From assembly GCF_003363265.1 (NCBI RefSeq), contig NZ_QRBF01000004.1:62001-126000 (forward strand): a stretch of 64,000 nucleotides of DNA. Direction: 5' to 3'. Shown one piece after another: positions 46,363-54,572 of the stretch (the first letter of the stretch is position 1; each line of letters starts with the position of its first letter). The notes beneath the pieces are model-generated. The model had not been told where the DNA came from. It did not search any database and saw only the letters and a list, made by a program, of their open reading frames with translations. This DNA comes from Dyella psychrodurans (lineage in GTDB: Bacteria; Pseudomonadota; Gammaproteobacteria; Xanthomonadales; Rhodanobacteraceae). The position numbers and the translations under genes are program-made.

Positions 46363-47091
46363 TCATGACGAAGACCAGCCCAGCGCCGGCCCCGTCGCCT
46401 TGGCGGCGGCGCGCAGCGCGAGCGTGGCGCGTTGCATGCGTGAGTATAGTCGGGGCAGCTCGGCCAGCAGCGCCGGATGACGGCATAGCGCCGCGATCAG
46501 CCCCAAGGCGCGTGGGCGGCCCCAGGCATCGACGCTATGGTTCAACGCCGTGGGGATCGTGTCGCCCACTTCGTCGACGATCGCGCGCAGGACGACGAAC
46601 GGAAGGTTGCGTTCGTTGGCGACAGCCGCCACAGCCGCGCTCTCCATATCCACCGCCAGTGCTTCATGCTGCCGATGGGCGGCCGTTTTTGCCGAGGTCG
46701 TCAGCAAGGGCTCGTGCACGGTAAGCAATGATCCGCTCATGTACAGAGGCCGTGGCATTGTCGCCAGCCGCTGCTGCAGGCTGGTGCGCCAGGATGGACT
46801 TGCGGCGTAGTCGTGACCGCGACCATCGAGAACATGGTCAGGGCAAAACAGGCTGCCGTTGCGCAAACGCGCATCCAGTGCGCCTGCGACACCGAACACC
46901 GCCAACGCCTTGGCGCCGGCATCGGCGAGACGATGCGCTGCACGCTGCGCGGCGTCGGGACCCATGCCGCTGAGATACAACGCGGCGCCAGCAGAAAGCG
47001 GTGTAAGACGTTCGGGGCGAACGGTATGTGTCGTCAGCGCACGTGCTTCGGACGCAAGCGCCACGACGATGCCGGTGGCGCCCGGTGCCAT
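46363..47091 (-). CDS. hpnG: hopanoid-associated phosphorylase HpnG
   Basis: The 242-residue protein belongs to the nucleoside phosphorylase/MTAN superfamily: GIVVALASEARAL, the AVFGVAGAL segment and LAVDMESAAVAAVANERNLPFVVLRAIVDE with the purine-binding Glu. HpnG removes adenine from adenosylhopane, the product of HpnH, giving ribosylhopane. The ATG at 47091 lies just after the cyclase stop codon (47100). A frame start upstream (ATG within the cyclase end) is possible, since no ribosome binding site is seen for 47091. Confidence 0.9.
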   Translation of the reverse strand: MAPGATGIVVALASEARALTTHTVRPERLTPLSAGAALYLSGMGPDAAQRAAHRLADAGAKALAVFGVAGALDARLRNGSLFCPDHVLDGRGHDYAASPSWRTSLQQRLATMPRPLYMSGSLLTVHEPLLTTSAKTAAHRQHEALAVDMESAAVAAVANERNLPFVVLRAIVDEVGDTIPTALNHSVDAWGRPRALGLIAALCRHPALLAELPRLYSRMQRATLALRAAAKATGPALGWSSS

Positions 47092-47099
47092 CGTATCGC

Positions 47100-49076
47100 T
47101 CAAGCGGCGGCCGACTGCGAAAGCTGTCGGTAGCGGGCCATGGCCCACAGCGGGAAATACGCGGTGTACCCGTGGTACTTGAGGTAATACACGCGCGGGA
47201 AGCCCGGTGCGTTATGCGAAGGGTGATACCAGAGGCCAGTCGCCTGCTGATTCGCCATCAGATAGGCGATGCCGCGCCGTACCGAATCCGAGTGCGTTTC
47301 GCCCATCGCCAGCTGCGCCAGCAAGGCCCACGCCGTGGTCTGTGGCGTACTCACGCCGTGATTGCTGCCGCGCAGTGCCGGATCGATGTAGCTGTCGTTG
47401 GTTTCGCCCCAGCCGCCGTCGGCGTGCTGGCGTGAGCGCAGCCACTCGATCGACTTGCGGATGTACGGCTGGCGCGAGTCCTCGCCGGCCAGGGCGAGGC
47501 CTGCGAGCACGCTCCACGTACCGTAGATGTAGTTGCTGCCCCAGCGCCCCCACCAGCTGCCGTCGCCGAGCTGGGTGGAGCGCAGGTAATCGATGCAACG
47601 ACGCAGGCTTTCGGCATCCTGCGGACGCGCAAGCACGCCCAGGCATGCGGCCACGCGGCCGGAAACGTCTTCGGTCGGCGGATCGAGCAGCGCACCGTGG
47701 TCGGCGAACGGAATCGCGTTGAGGTAGTAGTACGTGTTGTCCGCGTCGAAAGCGGCGAAGCCGCCGTTCTTCGACTGCAGGCCGATCATCCAGTCGGCAG
47801 CGCGATCCGTGTTGATGCGATGACGGCCCGACTCGCCGCGGCGACGATCCTGGATATGCAACAGCGCCGCCGCCACGGCGGTGTCGTCGATATCGGGGTA
47901 ATACGCATTGTTGTACTGGAATGCCCAGCCGCCCGGAACGGCATCCGGTTTGCGCGCAGCCCAGTCGCCCTTCAATTCCATTTCCTGCTTCGACCGCAAC
48001 CAGTCGACCGACTTTACGACGGCCGACTGCGTGGCATCGTCGTCGCTGGTGTTCATCAGGGTCAGCGCGCTCCACACGGTGTCCCACACCGGCGACACGC
48101 ACGGCTGGCAATACGCCGAGCCATCGTCGCGATGCACGACCAGTTTCTGGATCGAACGCAGGCAGGTCTGGCGCGCGGGGTGATCTTTCGGATAACCGAG
48201 CAGTTCCATCGCTTCGTAGCTGTTGACCATCGGCGGGAAAATCGCGCCGATGCCGTCTTCGCCGTTCATGCGCGGCAGGAACCATGCCTCTGCCTTGCGC
48301 ACCGCGCGTTGACGCACTGCCTTGGGCATGAAGCGGTCGGCGAAGCGGCCGATCTTGTCCAGCACCAGGAAGGTGCGGTTCAACAGGCCGCCGCGAACGA
48401 AGTAGTGATGCTCCTGTTCCGGCGGCGTGACAAACAATTCGCGAATATTGATCTTGCGCGGATTCTTCGCCTTCGCCTTGAGCGAACAAAGAACCGTCAG
48501 CGGCACCAGCGTGGTGCGCGCCCAGTACGAGATCTTGTCGATGTGAAACGGAAACCAGCGCGGCAGCAGCATGATTTCCACCGGCACGTAAGGCGTTGCG
48601 CGCCATGGCACCTGTTCAAACAACGCAAGCAGGATACGCGTGAACACGTTGGCTTTCGCCGCGCCGCCCCGTGCGAGGATGGCGTCGCGCGCAATGCGCA
48701 TATGTTCGGCGGCGGGATCGTCGCCCGCAGCCTTGAGCGCGTAATAGCCTTTGATGGTGCACGACAGATCGATCGCGCCACCGTAATACTGCGGCCAGCC
48801 GCCGTGCCCGTCCTTCACCTGCGTGGCGCGCAGGTAGCGTGCCATCTTTTCCTGCAGCACGTCGTCGATTTCATCCATGTAATGCATCATCAGGATGTAT
48901 TCGGCGGTGATGGTGCAGTCCGACTCCAGCTCGAAGCACCAATGGCCGTCCTTATGCTGGTGCGCAAGCAACGCTGCGCGACCGCGCTCGATGGCCTCGT
49001 CGAGGCTCGTCGTGGCGGAGGGCTGCAGCCGTTCTTCCGCGACAGCGGACTCGGCAATCGGCGTAAACGAATTCAT
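47100..49076 (-). CDS. shc: squalene-hopene cyclase
   Basis: The 658-residue enzyme cyclises squalene to hopene/hopanol at the membrane. The catalytic motif is D395-I-D397-D398 (PDIDDTAVAAALL). QW repeats such as GHWCFELE, GGWAFQYNN, NGGFAAFDADNTYY, GSWWGRWG and GGWGETNDSY are spread through both barrels, and YYLKYHGYTAYFPLWAMARY ends it. The ATG at 49076 overlaps the squalene synthase stop by four bases; 256 upstream codons in this frame are antisense noise. hpnF is a synonym. Confidence 0.96.
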   Translation of the reverse strand: MNSFTPIAESAVAEERLQPSATTSLDEAIERGRAALLAHQHKDGHWCFELESDCTITAEYILMMHYMDEIDDVLQEKMARYLRATQVKDGHGGWPQYYGGAIDLSCTIKGYYALKAAGDDPAAEHMRIARDAILARGGAAKANVFTRILLALFEQVPWRATPYVPVEIMLLPRWFPFHIDKISYWARTTLVPLTVLCSLKAKAKNPRKINIRELFVTPPEQEHHYFVRGGLLNRTFLVLDKIGRFADRFMPKAVRQRAVRKAEAWFLPRMNGEDGIGAIFPPMVNSYEAMELLGYPKDHPARQTCLRSIQKLVVHRDDGSAYCQPCVSPVWDTVWSALTLMNTSDDDATQSAVVKSVDWLRSKQEMELKGDWAARKPDAVPGGWAFQYNNAYYPDIDDTAVAAALLHIQDRRRGESGRHRINTDRAADWMIGLQSKNGGFAAFDADNTYYYLNAIPFADHGALLDPPTEDVSGRVAACLGVLARPQDAESLRRCIDYLRSTQLGDGSWWGRWGSNYIYGTWSVLAGLALAGEDSRQPYIRKSIEWLRSRQHADGGWGETNDSYIDPALRGSNHGVSTPQTTAWALLAQLAMGETHSDSVRRGIAYLMANQQATGLWYHPSHNAPGFPRVYYLKYHGYTAYFPLWAMARYRQLSQSAAA

Positions 49077-50242
49077 TGCGGGTGTACTTCGTGCGCGTCG
49101 ACCGGCTCGCGCCAGTTGACGTCGGCGATATGCGGGATGGAGCGCTTGGGCCACGTGCGCCCAGGCATCGAGGGCTCGCTCCATTCGGCGGTCAGCGGGG
49201 TCAGCGGCAAGCCGCGCGCGGTGGAGGCAAACAGCCAGCGCAGCGCGGCGTTGGACTTGCCGAACAGGCGCGTGAACAGAATCGTGCGTGCCACCGCCTT
49301 GCGCGAGATCTTGATCTGCGTGCCGGCCGAAAAATCGAGATTGTTCTGCAGATTGCGCAGCGTGAGCACGGCCATGCCGATCGCCCACAGGCAGAAGCGA
49401 CGCACGCCGGCGTGCTTGGCGGGGAACATCAGCGTGTAGTCGAGCGCATTGCGCAGATGCGCGTGCGCGATGCCGACCAGCTCGGACATGGTGGCGGCGT
49501 AATCGGCGCTCTGCTGGCCGGGCTTGAGATCGATCAGCTTCACGCCGTGGCGCGCGAACATGTCCTGCGGCAACCAGCAGGCGCCGCGCGCGCGGTCTTC
49601 CCACTGGTCCTTGAGGATGTTCGTCATCTGCAGACCCTGTCCGAACGAGACGGCAAGGCGAAGCATGGTGTTGCGATGGGGAACCAGCGCTGGCTCGAAA
49701 TCGACGAACATCTCCGTCAGCATTTCGCCGACGACGCCGGCGACGCAGTAGCAGTAGCGATCCAGATCGTGCAGGGTCTTGAGACCGTGCAATCCGGCGT
49801 TGCGCTGAAATTCGTGCATGCCGTGCGACATGATCTTCAGGCACTTCACGATGGAAGCCTGTTGCGTGCGCGAAAGGCTGCGCGTCACTTCCAGCACCGT
49901 CGGAAGACGGCGCATCAGATCGCGTTCGGCATCAAGCGTGGCGTTCGACAGCAGCGGCGCGACTTCGTCGGCGACATGCCGCGGATCGGCTTCGCCGGTC
50001 ACCGCCGCGACAAACGCATTTTCGAACCGGCGCTTCTGTTCGGCCGACAGCGCGGGCTCGTCCTCGATGGTGTCCGCGGCACGGCAAAGCAGGTAAGCGT
50101 TGGCCACCGCACAGCGCAGCTCCGGCGGGAGCTGGGGGATGGTCAGCGCAAAGGTCCTGGACACCTTCGGCAGGATCTCGTCCTGGTAGGTGATGGCCTC
50201 GTCGCTCACGAAAGGGACGGTGGCATTGTGTAATTGGGTCAT
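49073..50242 (-). CDS. squalene synthase (farnesyl-diphosphate farnesyltransferase)
   Basis: The 389-residue protein joins two FPP to squalene. It has the first Asp-rich motif LCRAADTIEDEPAL and the second TNILKDQWEDRARGACWLPQD, plus YCYCVAGVVGEMLTEMF. The sequence resembles the single-enzyme squalene synthases of eukaryotes and a few bacteria more than the HpnC/HpnD pair. No hpnC, hpnD or hpnE was found in the window. ATG 50242 has GAGG about 8 bases upstream; ATG 50248 is an alternative. It overlaps shc, so translation is coupled. Confidence 0.85.
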   Translation of the reverse strand: MTQLHNATVPFVSDEAITYQDEILPKVSRTFALTIPQLPPELRCAVANAYLLCRAADTIEDEPALSAEQKRRFENAFVAAVTGEADPRHVADEVAPLLSNATLDAERDLMRRLPTVLEVTRSLSRTQQASIVKCLKIMSHGMHEFQRNAGLHGLKTLHDLDRYCYCVAGVVGEMLTEMFVDFEPALVPHRNTMLRLAVSFGQGLQMTNILKDQWEDRARGACWLPQDMFARHGVKLIDLKPGQQSADYAATMSELVGIAHAHLRNALDYTLMFPAKHAGVRRFCLWAIGMAVLTLRNLQNNLDFSAGTQIKISRKAVARTILFTRLFGKSNAALRWLFASTARGLPLTPLTAEWSEPSMPGRTWPKRSIPHIADVNWREPVDAHEVHPQ

Positions 50243-50487
50243 TGGCATGCCTCGGCCGCTCTAATTATGCCACACCGCCCAGTGCAGGAATTTGGAATGC
50301 TGGCACTGCGGGAAGTTCCCACGTCGCAAAGCCGCCACTGTGATACGGGATGTACACCGCAGAATGACTGGACGCAAAACGGGAGGGGTGGGGCAGGTAT
50401 CGCTATTATGCTGAAGTAGCGCGCGATTTTCGTCCATAATCTCGCGATGACAGTCCCAACTTTCTTCAATGGGCGGCCCATCGCTGC

Positions 50488-51513
50488 ATGCGCGCCGCTG
50501 GTTTCGGCCTGGACGGCATCGCCGTGAGGGCGCTGGTAACCGGGGCCACCGGCTTCGTCGGCTCGGCGGTGGCGCGTCGTTTGCTGCGCGATGGACATCG
50601 TGTCCGCGTGCTGGCCCGTGCAGGGTCCGACCGCCGCAATCTGCAAGGGCTCGACGTGGAAGTGGTCGAGGGCGACCTCACCAAGCCTGCTTCCTTGCTC
50701 CCAGCTTGCGACGGCTGCGATGCGCTCTTCCACGTTGCGGCCGATTACCGTCTGTGGGCCCCCGATCCGAGCGATTTGTACCGTGCCAACGTCGATGGCA
50801 CGCGGGCGATCCTGCAGGCCGCCAAAGAGGTCGGCGTGCCGCGCATCGTCTACACGAGCAGCGTCGCCGTGCTGGGTATCCCCAAGGACGGCACGCCCGG
50901 CAACGAGACGACGCCGGTGACGGTGGACGACATGATCGGACACTACAAGCGCTCCAAGTTTCTTGCCGAAGAAGTCGCGCACGAATTCGCCGCGGGCGGC
51001 TTGCCGGTGGTGATCGTCAACCCCTCCACGCCGATCGGGCCGCACGACATCAAGCCCACGCCGACGGGACGCGTGGTGCGCGACGCGATGCTGGGCCGCG
51101 TGCCCGCCTACGTGGACACCGGACTCAACATCGTGCATGTGGATGATGTTGCCGAAGGGCATTGGCTGGCCTTTGAGCGCGGCGTCGCAGGTGAGCGCTA
51201 CGTGCTTGGCGGATACAACATGAGTCTGCGCGATGTCTTGACGGAAATTGCCGACATCGTTGGACGATCCCCGCCGAAGGTCCGCCTGCCTCATGGAGTG
51301 GTGATGCCGATTGCGTATGCGTCCGAAGCGTGGGCGCGACTCACCGGCATGAATCCGATCGCCACCGTGGAAGAAGTGCGCATGTCCAAGAAACGGATGT
51401 TCTTCACCAGCGCGAAGGCGGAGCGCGAGCTTGGCTACGCGGCGCGTCCCGCGCGCAAGGCGCTGGAAGATGCCGTGCGGTGGTTTCAATCGTTGCAACA
51501 TCGGACTTCGTAA
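50488..51513 (+). CDS. hpnA: hopanoid-associated sugar epimerase HpnA
   Basis: The 341-residue extended SDR opens with RALVTGATGFVGSAVARRLL (Rossmann) and has the catalytic pattern VYTSSVAVLG plus GHYKRSKFLAE (YxxxK). NPSTPIGPHDIKPTPTGR and VPAYVDTGLNIVHVDDVAEGH are marks of HpnA. Its reaction in hopanoid biosynthesis is not established. ATG 50488 or GTG 50524 could be the start; the conserved Rossmann strand begins right after GTG 50524, which favours the shorter form. It is divergent from the squalene synthase gene. Confidence 0.88.
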   Translation: MRAAGFGLDGIAVRALVTGATGFVGSAVARRLLRDGHRVRVLARAGSDRRNLQGLDVEVVEGDLTKPASLLPACDGCDALFHVAADYRLWAPDPSDLYRANVDGTRAILQAAKEVGVPRIVYTSSVAVLGIPKDGTPGNETTPVTVDDMIGHYKRSKFLAEEVAHEFAAGGLPVVIVNPSTPIGPHDIKPTPTGRVVRDAMLGRVPAYVDTGLNIVHVDDVAEGHWLAFERGVAGERYVLGGYNMSLRDVLTEIADIVGRSPPKVRLPHGVVMPIAYASEAWARLTGMNPIATVEEVRMSKKRMFFTSAKAERELGYAARPARKALEDAVRWFQSLQHRTS

Positions 51514-51528
51514 CGCGGCAGACTCATT

Positions 51529-51552
51529 CCCTCCCATGCGTGCAGGGGAGGG
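51529..51552. repeat. short palindromic repeat A, copy 2
   Basis: CCCTCCCATGC-GT-GCAGGGGAGGG is an 11-base stem with one mismatch, related to the palindrome at 44155-44176. It lies between the convergent ends of hpnA and the diiron protein gene and may stop transcription from both sides. Confidence 0.6.
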
Positions 51553-51595
51553 AGGAGGGTGTGATGCCATTTTCAATGCTCGCTACTTGGCGAGC

Positions 51596-52597
51596 TTATT
51601 TGCGCTTGCGGCGCTCAAAAAACCTCAACACCGGCAGCGCACACTTCACCAGGAAAGGCATGGTGGTAGGGCGCAGCAGGCGCTTGTCGTAGCCGGCGAA
51701 TCGGCGATCGTTTTCGCGCAGGCACGTTGCCATCAATTCCACCACGCTCAAATCCTTCTCCGTCACGGACTGCGCGCCGTTAACGGTGAAATTGTTGTCC
51801 TGCGTATGTTCGTTGCCGTCGGCGTCCAGGCTCTTGGCCAGGTCCATGCGCTCCAAGCCGAGGAACCACCAAACGCGGAACACCTTGAGCTCGAATGCAA
51901 TGCGTTTGAACAAGTTGAGATTGGCGCGATGCCATGCAACCCAATTGGCGAACAGCAGGATGTGCCGGCATTCCTCCTGCATCACTGGTTCGAACGTGTC
52001 GATCAGTTCGGGCGGGAACAGTCCCGAATCATGCGCCACCTTGAACAGGCCAAACGCAAAGAAGCTGTCGATGCATTCGCTGTAGCCCGTCACCAGATAG
52101 GCCCACTCCGGATCCTGCGGATATTCGTAAGGCGGCTCCGGCACCAGCGGAATGCCGTAGTGCTGGACCATCTTCGAGAGCACTTCCTTGTGGCGGTTTT
52201 CTTCCCACGCGTTCTGCGCAAGGGTGTTGCGCATGTCCGGATCGGCGACCGTGCGCGCGTAAGCCGCCATGCGCAGGCGTGCCTTGCCTTCGGTCTGCAC
52301 GGCAATGTCCCAGATCGGCAGCGAGGTGATGCGATGCAGCGCCGCATCATCCAGCGCCGGCCACTTGAGCACCGATGGACGATACGGATTGAAGGTCTCG
52401 GCGAACATCTTGCACATCATCTGCTTGTGCGCGTCCGAGCCGTACTTGATGCGCTCCTGCCCGTTGCTCGACCACTGCCGCGTGCGTGTCTCGGAAGCAG
52501 CGATGGTGGCCGCGTCCGGTTCACCGGTCGGCAGGACCGGTTCGTGATAGCCGGGTACCAGGGTTTGGGTATCGAAGGCGTCGTGTTGCAACGTCAT
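51596..52597 (-). CDS. ferritin-like diiron protein in the hopanoid operon
   Basis: The 333-residue protein has a complete diiron ligand set: Glu103 (in QTEGKAR), Glu133 and His136 (EENRH), Glu174 (in YSECIDSF), and Glu209 and His212 (EECRH). This is the E-ExxH-E-ExxH pattern of ferritin-like oxidases and oxygenases. No signal peptide is seen. Its ATG overlaps the hpnL stop by four bases, so it is the last gene of hpnI-hpnJ-hpnK-hpnL-diiron. I do not recognise it as a named hopanoid enzyme. Function is inferred only: oxidation or hydroxylation of a lipid, possibly a hopanoid. Confidence 0.82.
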   Translation of the reverse strand: MTLQHDAFDTQTLVPGYHEPVLPTGEPDAATIAASETRTRQWSSNGQERIKYGSDAHKQMMCKMFAETFNPYRPSVLKWPALDDAALHRITSLPIWDIAVQTEGKARLRMAAYARTVADPDMRNTLAQNAWEENRHKEVLSKMVQHYGIPLVPEPPYEYPQDPEWAYLVTGYSECIDSFFAFGLFKVAHDSGLFPPELIDTFEPVMQEECRHILLFANWVAWHRANLNLFKRIAFELKVFRVWWFLGLERMDLAKSLDADGNEHTQDNNFTVNGAQSVTEKDLSVVELMATCLRENDRRFAGYDKRLLRPTTMPFLVKCALPVLRFFERRKRK

Positions 52598-53616
52598 GAC
52601 TCGGATTCTCTTGAAACAGAAGGCTGGCCGGCGTTCGCATAGAGTCGACGCGCTTCGGCCCATTGCCAGGAAATCAGCGCAGGTACGCCAAAGCCCACTT
52701 CGCGCATGCGCTTGACGATGGACAGCGCGACGCTGGCTTCGGGCGGCAGGCCGATCATGTTGCCGAACAGCACCAGGCCGCCTTCCTGCACGCCCAGGCC
52801 CGCTGGCACGACGAAGATGATGTGGCGCAGCGCCTGCGTCACCGCTTCGATGGCGATCGCGTCCCAGATGCTGATCGGATAACCGAGCAACCGCAGCGCC
52901 AGCCAGGTTTCGAAGCTGCCGACGACGTAGCCGAGGAACTGCCAGCCCAACGCCACGATCAGGCGCAGCGGGCGCGAATACTGCGAGCGGATTTCCAGAT
53001 CAAGGCCCGCGCCATCGATCAGCTCCGTCAGCTTCGAGCGGCCGCCCAGCATCTTTTCCGCGAACCCTTCCAGGCGCGAAAACACCTTGCCATGGCGCAG
53101 CACGATGATCAGGAAAATCGGCAACGGCAGGCTGGCCGCGAGTGCGGAAATCACCGTGCTGAACGCGCCGATGCTCTGCGTCAGCTCGATCAGCAGGATG
53201 ATGCCCAGCGCGGTGAACAGATATTGGTTCACCAGCGTGAGCAGCACTTCCATGATGATGCTCGCGGCTGCTGCGGCGCCGCCGATGCCACGCCACTTCA
53301 CCAGGCGAATGCCGATGATTTCGCCGCCGATGTTCGCCACGGGCAGCAATCGGTTGCTGGCTTCACGGATCGAGGCGATCCAGAACAGGTAGGGAATCGT
53401 GGCCTTGCGATGCGGGTCGCGCGGTGCGATCAGTACGCGCCAGCCGATCACATCCAGCAGCAATGGCAGCACGTGGAATGGGAGCAGCCAAAGCAGCGGC
53501 CAACCGGCGCGATCGATCGCGTGGATGATCTCGCCCCAGCCCTGATGCGCTACCAGCGCGATGGCGACGGCCAGGCCCAGCAAGCCGGCGATGTAACTGA
53601 GACGCTTCATGTTCAT
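52594..53616 (-). CDS. hpnL: HpnL-like integral membrane protein
   Basis: The 340-residue protein has about seven to eight hydrophobic segments and belongs to the lysylphosphatidylglycerol synthase-like membrane family (UPF0104). Examples are WPLLWLLPFHVLPLLLDVIGW, REASNRLLPVANIGGEIIGIRL and IFVVPAGLGVQEGGLVLFG. HpnL is thought to be involved in hopanoid transport or flipping, but direct proof is limited. Its ATG at 53616 overlaps the hpnK stop; its stop overlaps the diiron gene start. Confidence 0.88.
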   Translation of the reverse strand: MNMKRLSYIAGLLGLAVAIALVAHQGWGEIIHAIDRAGWPLLWLLPFHVLPLLLDVIGWRVLIAPRDPHRKATIPYLFWIASIREASNRLLPVANIGGEIIGIRLVKWRGIGGAAAAASIIMEVLLTLVNQYLFTALGIILLIELTQSIGAFSTVISALAASLPLPIFLIIVLRHGKVFSRLEGFAEKMLGGRSKLTELIDGAGLDLEIRSQYSRPLRLIVALGWQFLGYVVGSFETWLALRLLGYPISIWDAIAIEAVTQALRHIIFVVPAGLGVQEGGLVLFGNMIGLPPEASVALSIVKRMREVGFGVPALISWQWAEARRLYANAGQPSVSRESES

Positions 53617-54452
53617 GCCGCAGTCGCCGCCGGGTCGGAAAAGCCATCGCACAGCAAGTAACGCGCAGCGATGGCATCGCGCACGCGCGGCGACAGCAGC
53701 GCGGCCAGTTCGTCGGCATGCCGGTAGTCGACCATGCTTTCGGTGATATGGCCGTGCGAGGCGGGATGCAGATAGACCTCCGAAAGACCTTCAGGCAACT
53801 TCTGCAGAATGTCGAGCATCACGGCTTCGTCCATCGCGCCGCTGTGGCGTAAACCGAAGACGTGATCGTTGTAAGCAATGCCTGCGTTCTTCATGCGCCA
53901 GCGCATCAGTGCAAGCCAGGGGCGAAGCCACGGGCCCATGCCCGGCTCGGAGGGCAGGCGGATCGCGTGCAAACCGTGTTCGCGTCCGATCGTCAGCATC
54001 AACGAAAGAATCGTGGGGTGCAGGTGGAAGTGCTTGTGCGCATTGACGTGATCGAGACGCAAGCCCGTCGCCGCGAAGGCTTCGAACTGCGCACGGATTT
54101 CATCGGCCAACTGGCGACGCACATGCGGCAGGAAGAAAAAGCGGAAGCCGTTGCGCACCATGTCCGAATTGAACATGCCCTGCGCATCGACCAGATCGGG
54201 AATGCGCGATGGCGGCAGCATGGCGCGGCCGTCGGCAAGCACCAGATGCAAACCGACTGCCAGTCCTGGCGTGCGTTTTGCGCGAGCGACGGCATCGGCC
54301 GCAGCGGGCGCGGCGACCATCAGGCTGGCCGCGCGCAACACGCCCTCGCGAAAGCCGCGTTCGACAGCGTCGTTGACGGCCTCATGCAAACCGAAATCGT
54401 CAGCGGTGACGATGAGGCGTGGTCGCGTAGTTGGCGTGACGGAGGTTGGCAC
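53613..54452 (-). CDS. hpnK: hopanoid deacetylase HpnK (ChbG/YdjC family)
   Basis: The 279-residue protein belongs to the ChbG/HpnK carbohydrate deacetylases: LIVTADDFGLHEAVND (metal-binding Asp pair), VGLHLVL and DHVNAHKHFHLHPTI (metal His residues). HpnK removes the acetyl group from N-acetylglucosaminyl-BHT, the product of HpnI. The product is used by HpnJ. It overlaps hpnL downstream; upstream, a palindromic element separates it from hpnJ. Confidence 0.92.
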   Translation of the reverse strand: MPTSVTPTTRPRLIVTADDFGLHEAVNDAVERGFREGVLRAASLMVAAPAAADAVARAKRTPGLAVGLHLVLADGRAMLPPSRIPDLVDAQGMFNSDMVRNGFRFFFLPHVRRQLADEIRAQFEAFAATGLRLDHVNAHKHFHLHPTILSLMLTIGREHGLHAIRLPSEPGMGPWLRPWLALMRWRMKNAGIAYNDHVFGLRHSGAMDEAVMLDILQKLPEGLSEVYLHPASHGHITESMVDYRHADELAALLSPRVRDAIAARYLLCDGFSDPAATAA

Positions 54453-54482
54453 GGTTCTAAAAAGTTTCCCGCTTAAAACGTT

Positions 54483-54562
54483 AATCCGGCGCAGGCCGGA
54501 ATCCAGTATCGAGAATGCGCAAACGTCGCGTTCCGTGACTGGATTCCGGTCTGCGCCGGATT
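54483..54562. repeat. REP-like palindromic pair B, copy 2
   Basis: A 25-base arm at 54483-54507 (begins AATCCGGCGCAGGCCGGAAT) and a 25-base inverted arm at 54538-54562 differ at a single base; 30 bases lie between. Each arm also has an internal CCGG hairpin. The GCGCAGGCCGGAAT core recurs at 45879-45898. It lies between hpnJ and hpnK in an otherwise compact operon. Confidence 0.75.
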
Positions 54563-54572
54563 GACGGGTGGA

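Noticed and set aside
51431-52642. 403-codon plus-strand frame over the diiron gene
   Set aside because: It starts inside hpnA in another frame and continues antisense to the diiron gene. The diiron frame has the ligand set and tight operon overlap.
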